Below, in pieces: positions 21,435 through 29,921 of a stretch of 53,915 bases of DNA. Made by a program: the position numbers and the translations under genes. The stretch's first letter is position 1; each line of letters begins with the position of its first letter. Below the pieces are notes generated by a model, which ran no database searches, was not told the DNA's origin, and was given only the letters and a program-made list of their open reading frames with translations. Origin of the DNA: Phycisphaeraceae bacterium (lineage in GTDB: Bacteria > Planctomycetota > Phycisphaerae > Phycisphaerales > Phycisphaeraceae); contig JADLFV010000099.1 of assembly GCA_020849625.1 (NCBI GenBank), positions 1 to 53,915 on the forward strand, given 5' to 3'.

Positions 21435-22391
21435 GTGACACAAGCTCCGGCAAAACCCGAGGAATCCGCAGCGGCCGGCCATGCCCCGCACGACGGGCTG
21501 ATGCTGGACGTGCTGCCCTGGAGCGTGTCGGTGCTGGTGCACGCGGGCATGGTGCTGGTGGCGGTGTTCATCGTCTGGTCCACGCTGGCCGGCCCGTCAC
21601 AGGAGGTGATCATTCCCGTGGCCCAACTGGCGGCGACGCCCAACGTGCCGCTGAAGCAGTTGCAGCAGCAGCGCATGCAGCGCGATCAGACCAGGCGCAC
21701 GCTCTCAGCCCCCAGGCAGCCGCCGGTCAAACCGCTGGATGTGCCCTCGAAGGTCATCGGATTGAACCTGGCGACCCCGACCGCGGCATCGCCCTTCGAG
21801 CAGATCGTCGCCGATCAGCAACTGGCCACCCGCTTCCTGGGCCTCGAAGGCGGCAACGCCACGCAACTGGCCTTCCTCATCGACGCCTCCGGCTCGCAGA
21901 TCGACACCATGTACTACGTCCTGCTCGATCTGAAAAAAACCATCAGCCAGCTTTCCGATCAGCAGGCGTTCACCATCGTGTTCTACCGCGATGACGAACT
22001 GATCGAAGCGCCGCCGGCCGGGATGAAACGGGCCGACGCTCAGACCAAGCAGCGCATCATGCAATGGCTGGGCGACGACCGCAACGTGCAGACCGGCGGG
22101 TCGGGCAATCCCCTGGCGGCCATCCGACTGGTGCTGCGCTACAAGCCGCAGGTGCTGTTCATCCTCTCGGACAACTTCACCGGCCGGGGCCGTTTCGAGA
22201 TCGACCAGGACCGCATGCTCGCCGAGATCGAAAAGATCAACACCGCCAAGACCAAGATCAGCACCATCCAGTTCATCTATCCCGATCCGCTGGAGAGCAT
22301 CCCCGGCAAGCGCGGCACGCTGGAGATGATCGCTGAACGCACCGGCGGTTACTACAAGTTCCTCAGCCAGGATGAAGTCGAACACAGGTAA
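21435..22391 (+). CDS. vWA-domain protein with TonB-like N-terminal membrane anchor
   Basis: This 318-residue protein starts at GTG 21435. One transmembrane helix (about 28-48, LPWSVSVLVHAGMVLVAVFI) carries Ser32-x3-His36. The same Ser-x3-His pattern is present in the membrane helix of TonB, where it is needed for coupling to ExbB/ExbD. A Pro/Gln-rich spacer follows, then a von Willebrand A domain from about 143 with a MIDAS-type start LAFLIDASGS (Asp150, Ser152, Ser154) and VLFILSDNFTGRG near 238. The vWA domain should lie in the periplasm and bind a partner through a metal. The gene leads an operon with TPR, ExbB and ExbD genes. That it is the force-transmitting partner of the motor is inferred from the helix and the context. 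Confidence 0.78.
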   Translation: MTQAPAKPEESAAAGHAPHDGLMLDVLPWSVSVLVHAGMVLVAVFIVWSTLAGPSQEVIIPVAQLAATPNVPLKQLQQQRMQRDQTRRTLSAPRQPPVKPLDVPSKVIGLNLATPTAASPFEQIVADQQLATRFLGLEGGNATQLAFLIDASGSQIDTMYYVLLDLKKTISQLSDQQAFTIVFYRDDELIEAPPAGMKRADAQTKQRIMQWLGDDRNVQTGGSGNPLAAIRLVLRYKPQVLFILSDNFTGRGRFEIDQDRMLAEIEKINTAKTKISTIQFIYPDPLESIPGKRGTLEMIAERTGGYYKFLSQDEVEHR

Positions 22392-22400
22392 ACCACGACC

Positions 22401-23531
22401 ATGACCCTGCGCCGATCCATCCTCATGCTCGTCTGCCTGGCCATGCCGGCTGCGACGGCGGCCCTGCGCGGCGATGAGCTGAAGATCAGCGGGTTCTGGA
22501 TCAGCGATGTGCAGATCCTGGCCTTGGCTGGCGGCAACCTGACCTATCGCACACCCACCGGCGGGGAAGTGAAAAAGGCGCTGGGTGAGATCGAAGCGGT
22601 ACGGCTGGCGGATTACCCGACGTACCAGCAGGCGATCGAAGAACTGGAGGCGGGCCGCGCGGCGCAGGCGATTGCACTGCTGCAGCAGGCGGCCGGCAAG
22701 GCGCGCACGCCGTGGAGCGGGGCTTTCATCAATCAGGCCCTGTGGCGAGCTTACGCCGCGGCCGGGCGCTTCGATGATTTTCTCAATGTGTATCTGGCGC
22801 TGGCCGACGAAGGCAGCGATGCTCATTTCCTGCTCGATCCTCCGACGCAGTGGGTCGGCCGCGTTGATGCCACCCAGTGCAGTCAGGCGATGGCGCGGAT
22901 TGAAAAATCGCTGCCGAAGGCGAACGATGCGGTGCGCCCGCTGTTGGAAAGCCTGTTGGCGGGCGTGCGGGAAGCGGAGCAGGCATTGAAACAGGCTGAG
23001 CCGGTGAAGCAGGAAGTCGCTGCCCCCGATCACGCGGCAACCGCAGCGCCTGCAACGCCGACCACATCGCCGGGGAACGCTGCCGCAACATCCGCAGCTA
23101 CGGCCGTGGTTCTGCCGGTGAAGATCGCGGACTCACCGGCCACGAGCCTGTTGCGGGCGGGCGACTTCCAGCAGGCGATCACGCAAACGCAGAGCGATAT
23201 CCAGGAGCAGGGCAATCTCGCTGTCGATCTGTATCTGCACGGCATCGCGTTGCTCTATCAGGCCCAGGCCAGCGGCGACAACGAGATGCTCAAGGATGCG
23301 GGGCTGGCGTTCATGCGCGTGCTGGTTTATTTCCCGCAATCGGACTTCGCGGGTCGCAACCTGGTGGGCGGCTCGCTGCTGGAACTGGCTTTCATTCACG
23401 AAAAGCTCGGGCGCAGTGAGAAGGCAAACGAACTTTACGACCGCGCCGCCGCGGAACTCGATCCGCAGGCTGACACCAACCTCTATCAACGATTGCACGC
23501 TCTTCGCCCTGGAAGTGAAAGCAACAACTGA
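22401..23531 (+). CDS. Secreted TPR-like repeat protein of the ExbB/ExbD operon
   Basis: This 376-residue protein has a signal peptide (MTLRRSILMLVCLAMPAATAA). The first domain (ELKISGFWISDVQILALAGGNLTYRT) looks like a small beta unit. It is followed by alpha-helical repeats with TPR-like spacing (YQQAIEELEAGRAAQAIALLQQAAGKA), an Ala/Thr/Pro linker at about 205-245, and a second helical block (LLRAGDFQQAITQTQSDIQEQ, FIHEKLGRSEKANELYDRAAAEL). It lies 9 bases after the vWA gene and abuts exbB. A periplasmic scaffold role is inferred; no enzyme motif is present. Confidence 0.65.
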   Translation: MTLRRSILMLVCLAMPAATAALRGDELKISGFWISDVQILALAGGNLTYRTPTGGEVKKALGEIEAVRLADYPTYQQAIEELEAGRAAQAIALLQQAAGKARTPWSGAFINQALWRAYAAAGRFDDFLNVYLALADEGSDAHFLLDPPTQWVGRVDATQCSQAMARIEKSLPKANDAVRPLLESLLAGVREAEQALKQAEPVKQEVAAPDHAATAAPATPTTSPGNAAATSAATAVVLPVKIADSPATSLLRAGDFQQAITQTQSDIQEQGNLAVDLYLHGIALLYQAQASGDNEMLKDAGLAFMRVLVYFPQSDFAGRNLVGGSLLELAFIHEKLGRSEKANELYDRAAAELDPQADTNLYQRLHALRPGSESNN

Positions 23532-24386
23532 ATGGGAACATCCCTGATGCGACGAATCACGCCCGTCTTACTGCTGCTGCTGCTGACTGCCGCCCCACTG
23601 CCGGCCCAGGAAGCCGCGCCGCCACCCGCGGCCGCGCCCGCTGTGGAACCTTCCGGGGGCGGAGTGATTTCGTTTTTTCAGGCGTTCTTCTGGCCCTCCA
23701 GCGATCCGATCGGCCTGATCATCATCTGGGGCCTGCTGATTCTCTCAGCCATGAGCGTGGGCTACACCATCAAGCTGGTGCTGGACTTCCGCCGCGACAC
23801 CGTGCTGCCGCCGCAGACCACCGAGAAGCTTCGGGACCTGATCGATCAGAAAAAATACCGCCAGGCCATCGACGCGGCCAAAGATGATCCCTCTTTCCTG
23901 GCGGTGCTGGCGCGCTCGGCGCTGGATGAATCGCCCAACGGCTACAGCGCCATGGAGCGAGCCATCGAGGAAGCGGCCGACGTGGAAATCTCGCGCATGC
24001 TGCGCCCCATCGAAATGCTCAACGTCCTGGGCAACATCGCGCCCATGATCGGACTGTTCGGCACCGTTTACGGCATGATCGTCGCCTTCCAGCAACTGGT
24101 CGCCACCGGCGGCAAGCCCGACCCCGCCTCATTGGCCGGCGGCATCTCCACCGCTTTGGTCACCACCTTCTGGGGACTGGTGGTGGCCATCCCCGCGTTG
24201 GCGGCCTACGCATTGATCCGCAATCGCGTGGACGCATTGACCAGCGAAGGCATGGTGATCGTCGAGAACCTGATCCGCGTCTTCAAGCCCGGCAGCCGCC
24301 GCAAGGATCGCTCCTCAGCAAGCAGCCGCCCCGACGCTCCGCCCACCCCGCAGCCGAAATCGACCGAGGATGAAAAGGAAGACTGA
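23532..24386 (+). CDS. exbB: MotA/TolQ/ExbB proton-channel family protein
   Basis: This 284-residue inner-membrane stator subunit starts at the base after the previous stop; ATG 23547 is an alternative and gives a cleaner signal peptide (MRRITPVLLLLLLTAAPLPAQ). A first membrane helix (IGLIIIWGLLILSAMSVGYTI) is followed by a cytoplasmic domain and the paired helices that define the family, LGNIAPMIGLFGTVYGMIVAF and GISTALVTTFWGLVVAIPAL. With ExbD these form a proton-driven pentamer-dimer motor. The long cleavable N-terminal leader plus Pro/Ala linker is common in planctomycete homologues. It pairs with the two exbD genes downstream. Confidence 0.88.
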   Translation: MGTSLMRRITPVLLLLLLTAAPLPAQEAAPPPAAAPAVEPSGGGVISFFQAFFWPSSDPIGLIIIWGLLILSAMSVGYTIKLVLDFRRDTVLPPQTTEKLRDLIDQKKYRQAIDAAKDDPSFLAVLARSALDESPNGYSAMERAIEEAADVEISRMLRPIEMLNVLGNIAPMIGLFGTVYGMIVAFQQLVATGGKPDPASLAGGISTALVTTFWGLVVAIPALAAYALIRNRVDALTSEGMVIVENLIRVFKPGSRRKDRSSASSRPDAPPTPQPKSTEDEKED

Positions 24387-24398
24387 GAGCACAAAAGG

Positions 24399-24496
24399 AT
24401 TCACCGCAGAGGGCACAGAGATCACAGAGAAAGACCAAAATCAGTTTGGATTCCAACTTTTTAGCTCTGTGTCCTCTATGTTCTCTGCGGTGAAAA
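24399..24496. repeat. Inverted repeat of CACAGAG-type words between exbB and exbD
   Basis: The 12 bases at 24400-24411 (TTCACCGCAGAG) are exactly complementary to 24483-24494. Inside, both arms continue with imperfect CACAGAG/ACAGAGA words (24413-24430 and 24464-24482). The loop is about 35-40 bases. It occupies almost the whole exbB-exbD spacer, so a transcript of the operon would fold it into a long hairpin. Confidence 0.85.
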
Positions 24497-24522
24497 TCTG
24501 GTTCTTTCAGGATCATTAAGCC

Positions 24523-25011
24523 ATGGCCAAGCACGCTCGACAAGGCGCTACGCCGCAGATGAACATCACGCCGCTGATCGACGTGGTGTTTCAGTTGATC
24601 ATCTTTTTCATGCTGGTCAACAACATCATCGCCGAGCAATCGGTGCAGATGATCGTGCCGCGACTGGACCACTCGCTGACGCACGAGTTGACCGAAGGCG
24701 AGCGCGTGGTGGTCAACGTGGCCCCGGGCAACTACGCGCCCTCGGATCGGGCGATCGACCCGCTAACCTTCGATGGCCGGGCCCACTTCGTGCGCGTCGG
24801 GCAGCGTACTTTCGGCATGGATCAACTCGACCTGGTGACCGACGAACTGCGCCAGTGGAAAGCCAGAAACGCCAAGGTTGAGGTGCTGCTGCGGGCCGAT
24901 GCCGCGCTGTACTACGAACAGGTCTCGCCGCTGATGACCGCCATCACCGCGGCTGACATCCACACCGTGAATCTCGTGGCGTATATGCCGGAAAATGAGA
25001 ACACACAATGA
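24523..25011 (+). CDS. exbD: ExbD/TolR-family protein, first copy
   Basis: This 162-residue protein has one membrane helix. Its N-terminus has the family signature QMNITPLIDVVFQLIIFFMLV, in which the Asp of PLIDVVF is the proton-carrying residue of ExbD/TolR. The periplasmic part ends with the typical DAALYYEQVSPLMTAITAADI block near the C-terminus. A central segment (VVVNVAPGNYAPSDRAIDPLTFDGRA) is longer than in ExbD of model species. The stop codon TGA (25009-25011) forms the first three bases of a 29-base inverted-repeat arm. It should work with ExbB and the second ExbD. Confidence 0.87.
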   Translation: MAKHARQGATPQMNITPLIDVVFQLIIFFMLVNNIIAEQSVQMIVPRLDHSLTHELTEGERVVVNVAPGNYAPSDRAIDPLTFDGRAHFVRVGQRTFGMDQLDLVTDELRQWKARNAKVEVLLRADAALYYEQVSPLMTAITAADIHTVNLVAYMPENENTQ

Positions 25012-25132
25012 ACCGCCAAGACGCCAAGAGCGCCAAGAAAAACAATGAATGGAAAGGCCTGTTGAATTTGTTGATCTGATTTGATTCTTTCTTTTTTGAA
25101 TTCCTTGGCGCTCTTGGCGTCTTGGCGGTTCA
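25009..25132. repeat. Perfect 29-bp inverted repeat of CGCCAAGA words between two exbD genes
   Basis: The left arm 25009-25037 and right arm 25104-25132 are exactly complementary over 29 bases, with a 66-base unrelated AT-rich loop. Each arm contains three tandem copies of the word CGCCAAGA with small changes at the third. The first three bases are the stop codon of the upstream exbD. The exact match suggests a recent origin or continuing homogenisation. Confidence 0.95.
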
Positions 25133-25160
25133 AAAAGGATGAACATCAGCCGCTGACGAT

Positions 25161-25646
25161 ATGTCCAAGCGTCCTGAACAACCCGAGCCGGTGGTGGTCC
25201 ACCACGTGCCGCCGCGCAAGAAGCGGGCGAAAGAGCCATTGCGCATGCAGTTGAACCTCACGTCCATGATCGATGTGATCTTCCTGCTGCTGATCTACTT
25301 CGTGATCACCGCCAGCTTCACCGCGGATGAAGGCGTGCTGACCGCGCGGCTGCCGCAGGGCGCCGGATCACCCAGTCAGGCGGACCTCAAGCCCCCCAGC
25401 ATCCCGCTGGACATCGTGTTGCGCAGCGTGGATGTCAGCAGCGTCCACATCACCGTCAACAACCGTCTGACGGCCGACAGCTTTTCGCAGCTCTACGATC
25501 TACTGATCAGTCTGCAGAAGGACTATCCGCCGGACAACCCGCTGCTGATCAAGCCCGACGGGCAGGTGCGCTGGCAGCACGTGGTCAACGCCTTCAACGC
25601 GGCCGTGCGGGCGAAGTTCTCCAACGTGGCCTTCGCGGCCCAGTAA
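25161..25646 (+). CDS. exbD: ExbD/TolR-family protein, second copy
   Basis: This 161-residue protein has a positively charged cytoplasmic N-terminus (PPRKKRAKEPLRMQ) and a single membrane helix with the key Asp in LTSMIDVIFLLLIYFVITAS. The periplasmic domain ends DNPLLIKPDGQVRWQHVVNAFNAAVRAKFSNVAFA, the normal ExbD C-terminal fold. It differs clearly from the first copy, so the motor may use two different ExbD chains, as happens in several planctomycete and proteobacterial Exb systems. It lies 15 bases before the large TPR gene. Confidence 0.87.
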   Translation: MSKRPEQPEPVVVHHVPPRKKRAKEPLRMQLNLTSMIDVIFLLLIYFVITASFTADEGVLTARLPQGAGSPSQADLKPPSIPLDIVLRSVDVSSVHITVNNRLTADSFSQLYDLLISLQKDYPPDNPLLIKPDGQVRWQHVVNAFNAAVRAKFSNVAFAAQ

Positions 25647-25661
25647 TCGCAGGAATTGAAC

Positions 25662-28406
25662 GTGTTCGTGAATTCAGGGCGAAACAGATGCAGCACCACC
25701 ACGTGGCTGTGCTGCGCCTTGATCTGCTGCATGAGTTGCGTGTGCAGCCAGGCCCAGATTGCTGACAAGAGCCGGCTGATCGACGCCCTGGCCCGCGAGA
25801 ACATGACCGAACTGCTGCAGCGCCTGATCGAGACCGATCCCCCGGCCGACCCGGTGGAAAAGGCGCGCGTCGAGATCGCCCAGCTTCGCCTGCGCTACAA
25901 CGACGCCACGCTCACGGAATCCCAGCGACAGGAAGCGTACCTGGGTCTGCTCGATGCCACGCGCAACCTGATCGCTTCGCAGCCCGAACACCCGCAGTGC
26001 CCGCTGTGGCGAACTGATCTGGCAGCCGAACTGCTGGGCGAGTTCCTGCCCGTGCTGCACACGCACGCCGACCTGTTCTTCGAGTTCGGCATCCCCACCG
26101 CTGAGCAGAAGCGGGCCTGCCAGAGCGCGGTGACCGAGGCCTTCGAGCAGGCCGTGGCTGCCGATCGCCGCTTCTATGAACAAAGCAAAGACCTGATGCG
26201 GCAGACCATGCCGGCGCCTGACAGCGACGACGGCGGCCTGCAGCAGATCGAGAACGACAACTACCGCCTCAAACGCACGCCCTTCTACCTGGCACAGGCG
26301 GCATACCTGGTTTCGCTGCTGGACGATCAGGCCCCCTACTTCGCGCAGCTCGGTCACAACGCCAGCGTCATCGATCAGGCTGCCACGCCCGACGATGAGC
26401 GACAGCGCCTGCGAGCGTTGACGCTGCACGTGCTGGATCAGAGCGGTTTGCAGAACGACCCGACGGCCGCCGATGCGGCGTTGACGCTGATCGGCCGAAC
26501 CCATCTGCATCAGGGCGATCTGGCCGGGGCTCAGCGCGATTTCGAGCGCGTGCTGGCGGAAGGCGGCGATGATCTGACGCATCTGACCGCCCAGCTTGGC
26601 CGCATCGCGGTGACCGCGAAAACCACCGGTCTGGAAGCCGCGGCCGGCCTGCTCGAACAACTGCGCCAGCAGCCTTACGTCAGCGACAACCTGCTGTATC
26701 GCCTGCTGACGGTTGACCTGGAGCATCGCCTGCTGCTAACGGCCCCCGGAAATGTCACAGAGTCCGGTTATGAACTCGACGCCGCATATCAACCGTATTT
26801 CACGCTGTTGGCAGATCGCACGCTGGGCGAGCGCGTCGAGGCGTTGCGGGCGTACATCTATCAGCGCTGGGCGCAAAGTGAGAACGTGCCGAACGTGCCG
26901 CTGGTGCGCATGGCGGTGGGACAGGTGTTGCGCGAGCAGGGTCAGGCGGCGCTGCAAACTGAGGGTCAACAGAACCGGGAGCAGGCCATTACGGTGCTGG
27001 ACCGGGCGATCAACCTGAATCGCGCGTTGACTGGCGAGGCATTGCCGAACCTGGTGCAGGCCACCGCCGCGTACAACCTGGGCATGGCGATGTACCTGCG
27101 GGCGGAGGGCCAGGCCCAGACACTGCTGGACGCGGCGCAGGTGCTGTTGCATTGTGCCGACCGCTTCCCCGATCAACCGATCGCCGAGCAGGCGATTGCG
27201 GCAGGCATGGCGATGCTGCGCTGGCTGGATCAGCAGGACCCGCCGCCGCCGGGCGTGGACGAGGCGTACCGTGCTGGAGCGCAGGTGCTGTTTGATCGTT
27301 ACCCGAGCAGCCAGGCGGCCGACGACGAGCGGGTGTACTACGCCTATCGCGTGCTGCAGCGCGACGGCGAGAATCAGAAGGCGGTGGAGTTCTACCGCAA
27401 GGTGCCGCCGTCACATGAGACTTACTTCGACGCCCGTCGCGAGATGCTGTTTGCGATGGAATCGTATGAAGATGCTGATCCGCTGTTGACTGCCGCCAGA
27501 CAAGTGCGTGACGAAGCGCAGCGCGATGCGAGCGAGCCGGCCATGCGTGCGGCGGCGGCGGCGCGGCTGGTGTCGGCCAACGCGCTCCATGCCAAGGGCG
27601 ACAGAGACGGCGCCCTGGAACAGTTGGCCGATTTTGAAAAGGACTACGCGGGCCAGGACGACCTGGTGAGCATGGCCCTGGAGCGGAGGATCGTGATACT
27701 CGCGGCCCCCGCCCCCGGAAGTAGCACAGACCCCGGCTCCGAGCCGGACTCTGCGAGTCCGGCCAAACTCGCGGACGCGGCCGGCGCCATGATGCAGCGC
27801 TATCCCGACGACGCGGCCGCGGTGATCGATCGCGTGCTCAGCCGCATTGATGAACAGATCGATTTACAACGCTTGATCGCCGACGATCCCAAGGAAATCA
27901 CCGCCCAGCGCGAAGCGGCCCGCACCCGCATCGACAGCCTGGCCCGCACCGCGGAAGCCCTGGCTGACCTGCTGGTGCGTTGGGCGTGGCAGCAGAATTT
28001 CCAGCCGCAGCAACTGGTGCCCTATGAATTGATCCAGGTGAAAGTGCTGCTGCTGTCCGGGCAGGCGGATCGGGCCGCGGAGGTGATGCAGCCGATGATC
28101 CAGCAGTACGGCGACAGCCTGCAGGTGCTGCACTATGCCGGCGAGACGTGGTTTGCCAGGGGTGACGAAGCGTCGCTGATCGAGGCGGCTGGTTACTACG
28201 ACCGCATCATCGCCGGGTCGCAGCCGCCCTATCCGGATGAGTACTGGAGCGCGTGGGTTCGCCGCTTGCAGATCAACGATAAACTGAACCAGTACGTCGA
28301 TCAGATTCCCGCCACGGTTCGCCGGCTGCAAGCGCAGGACGCCAACCTGGGCGGGCCGCGCTATCGTGAACAGTTGATGTCGCTCTCCCGCAAGCATGGA
28401 GGTTGA
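25662..28406 (+). CDS. Large TPR-repeat exported protein
   Basis: This ~914-residue protein probably starts at GTG 25662, with AGGA seven bases upstream; TTG 25656 is too close to that site. A signal-like segment (TTWLCCALICCMSCVCSQAQ) is followed by almost continuous helical repeats of TPR type (DLAGAQRDFERVLAEGG, ERVYYAYRVLQRDGENQKAVEFYRKV, DRAAEVMQPMIQQYGDS). It ends the vWA-TPR-ExbB-ExbD-ExbD operon and presumably acts as an envelope scaffold. At about 684-704 a short Pro/Ser/Gly linker (PGSSTDPGSEPDSASPAK) is encoded by GC-rich palindromes at 27733-27762. No catalytic motif is seen. Confidence 0.7.
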   Translation: MFVNSGRNRCSTTTWLCCALICCMSCVCSQAQIADKSRLIDALARENMTELLQRLIETDPPADPVEKARVEIAQLRLRYNDATLTESQRQEAYLGLLDATRNLIASQPEHPQCPLWRTDLAAELLGEFLPVLHTHADLFFEFGIPTAEQKRACQSAVTEAFEQAVAADRRFYEQSKDLMRQTMPAPDSDDGGLQQIENDNYRLKRTPFYLAQAAYLVSLLDDQAPYFAQLGHNASVIDQAATPDDERQRLRALTLHVLDQSGLQNDPTAADAALTLIGRTHLHQGDLAGAQRDFERVLAEGGDDLTHLTAQLGRIAVTAKTTGLEAAAGLLEQLRQQPYVSDNLLYRLLTVDLEHRLLLTAPGNVTESGYELDAAYQPYFTLLADRTLGERVEALRAYIYQRWAQSENVPNVPLVRMAVGQVLREQGQAALQTEGQQNREQAITVLDRAINLNRALTGEALPNLVQATAAYNLGMAMYLRAEGQAQTLLDAAQVLLHCADRFPDQPIAEQAIAAGMAMLRWLDQQDPPPPGVDEAYRAGAQVLFDRYPSSQAADDERVYYAYRVLQRDGENQKAVEFYRKVPPSHETYFDARREMLFAMESYEDADPLLTAARQVRDEAQRDASEPAMRAAAAARLVSANALHAKGDRDGALEQLADFEKDYAGQDDLVSMALERRIVILAAPAPGSSTDPGSEPDSASPAKLADAAGAMMQRYPDDAAAVIDRVLSRIDEQIDLQRLIADDPKEITAQREAARTRIDSLARTAEALADLLVRWAWQQNFQPQQLVPYELIQVKVLLLSGQADRAAEVMQPMIQQYGDSLQVLHYAGETWFARGDEASLIEAAGYYDRIIAGSQPPYPDEYWSAWVRRLQINDKLNQYVDQIPATVRRLQAQDANLGGPRYREQLMSLSRKHGG

Positions 28407-28410
28407 ACGC

Positions 28411-29478
28411 TTGGATTACCGACCCCTGGCCAAGACGGACTTGAAGCTGAGCCTGCTGGGCTTCGGCAACTTCACCTTCGGGGCCAACTGGTGGGGTGAT
28501 ATCAGCGACCAGCAGGCGATCGCCATGCAGAATGCGGCCGTGGATGCAGGCGTGAACTTCTTCGACAGTGCCCCAGCCTACGGCGAAGGCCGCGCTGAGT
28601 TGCTGCTTAAAGAAACGATCCGCTACGCCGGTCGCGACAGGCTGGTGATCTCCACCAAGTTCGGCTATGACCTGAGCCCAGGCCCGTCCGGCGGTGGACA
28701 TCGCGAGCGGCCGCAGGTTTTCACCGCTGACTTCATTCGCCGCGATCTGGAGCAGTCGTTGGCCCGCATGGACATCGACTGCGTGGACTTCTACCAGGCC
28801 CACAACCTGAAGCTACCGCAGTACAGCGATGAACTGTTCGAGACCATGCAGCGGCTGATCGATGAAGGCAAGATCCGCAGCTTCGGCATCGCCCTGGGCC
28901 CGGCCATCGGCTGGCGCGAGGAAGGCTACGAAGCATTCCAGCGCGGCGCGGCGGCAGTGCAGACGGTGTTCAACCTGTACGAACAGGACCCCGGGCGCGA
29001 GTTCTGCGAGTTGGCGGTCGCTTGTGGAAGTGGCGTGATCGCCCGCGTGCCGACCAACAGCGGCATCCTCGATGAGGAATTCACGAGCGAAAACCACAAG
29101 TTCCCCGCCAACGATCACCGCAAGTTCCGCGATCGCAACTGGCTGGTGTACGGCCTCAAGAAGAACGCCATGATCAAGCCGCTGGCCGCGGCGCTGGGTT
29201 TAAGCGTGCGGCAATTCGCGTTCAAGTGGTTAGCGAGCCAGCCGGGATTGATCTCGATTGAGCCGAACATCGTGACGTTGGACGACATCGCCCAATTCAC
29301 CGCCGCCGCCGATGGAAAACCAGTGCCGACGGAAGTGCTCACACAGTTGACACAGTGGTATGACGACGACTTCGCCCTGGGCGAGGAAGCGCATCCGTGT
29401 GACTGGAAAAGTTCGGTCACGGAATCAGGGACGATCCGCAGTGCGTATCAGAAGCCGCCGGTTGATCTGCGACGATGA
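28411..29478 (+). CDS. Aldo/keto reductase
   Basis: This 355-residue NADPH-dependent oxidoreductase has the (alpha/beta)8 fold. Family residues are visible: GFGNFTFGANWWG at the N-terminus, FFDSAPAYGEG with the Asp and Tyr of the catalytic tetrad, VISTKFGYDL with the Lys, and CVDFYQAHN with the His. TTG 28411 is preferred as start because GGAGG lies 9 bases before it and translation begins LDYRPLAKTDLKLS, the normal start of the family. An ATG at 28396 is the alternative and would overlap the TPR gene. That GGAGG lies within the end of the preceding gene, which suggests coupling. The substrate is unknown. Confidence 0.86.
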   Translation: MDYRPLAKTDLKLSLLGFGNFTFGANWWGDISDQQAIAMQNAAVDAGVNFFDSAPAYGEGRAELLLKETIRYAGRDRLVISTKFGYDLSPGPSGGGHRERPQVFTADFIRRDLEQSLARMDIDCVDFYQAHNLKLPQYSDELFETMQRLIDEGKIRSFGIALGPAIGWREEGYEAFQRGAAAVQTVFNLYEQDPGREFCELAVACGSGVIARVPTNSGILDEEFTSENHKFPANDHRKFRDRNWLVYGLKKNAMIKPLAAALGLSVRQFAFKWLASQPGLISIEPNIVTLDDIAQFTAAADGKPVPTEVLTQLTQWYDDDFALGEEAHPCDWKSSVTESGTIRSAYQKPPVDLRR

Positions 29479-29921
29479 GCTGCGGAAGACGTGGACGATG
29501 GGCGTTGCTCCAGGGGGGCCTGTCACACTGATTCGCGTTCATCTCGGTGCCTCCGTGGTCGCTGCACAGCCTGCCGATACCTGCAAATCCGACAGGGCGT
29601 GACTCCCAAAGCCAACCGGTGCCCACTTTCGCCTCGCCGAGCAATACGACGCGATGGCGCGACGTAACCATCTAATTAACAAAGACATGTGAAACATTCA
29701 ACCGCCGGGCGGACCCGCCGCACGGCACCATGAGCCGCTGTGCCGCGACTCACTAAAGAATTACTAATTAGAATCTCTTGACAAAGTGGACCGAGTTTAG
29801 GGACAATAGCGGTCATAGCGGATGTATCGATTCGCCATGAGGAAGATAGGTCGGCTGCGATTCGAAGCAGCCGGGAGTGAGATCGGTTAAGCCATTCTTC
29901 AACAACTTGAGGAGGAAGATG
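29479..29921. other. Non-coding region before the PEP-CTERM pair
   Basis: No gene is recognised. The region holds a degenerate trace of the GTTCATCTCGG-type word near 29540 and an AT-rich end. A good promoter lies at 29778-29807, and the leader after it is about 115 bases. No riboswitch or terminator was identified. Confidence 0.5.
29778..29807 (+). promoter_or_regulatory. Sigma70 promoter (TTGACA-18-GACAAT) for the PEP-CTERM gene
   Basis: A perfect TTGACA (29778-29783) is followed by an 18-base spacer and GACAAT (29802-29807). The surrounding sequence is AT-rich. It points at the PEP-CTERM gene starting at 29922, and probably also serves the following paralogue. Confidence 0.6.

Noticed and set aside
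26081..26240. Possible exosortase gene partnering the PEP-CTERM proteins
   Set aside because: No gene in the window shows the multi-span membrane pattern with the Cys/Arg/His motifs of exosortase; it must be encoded elsewhere.
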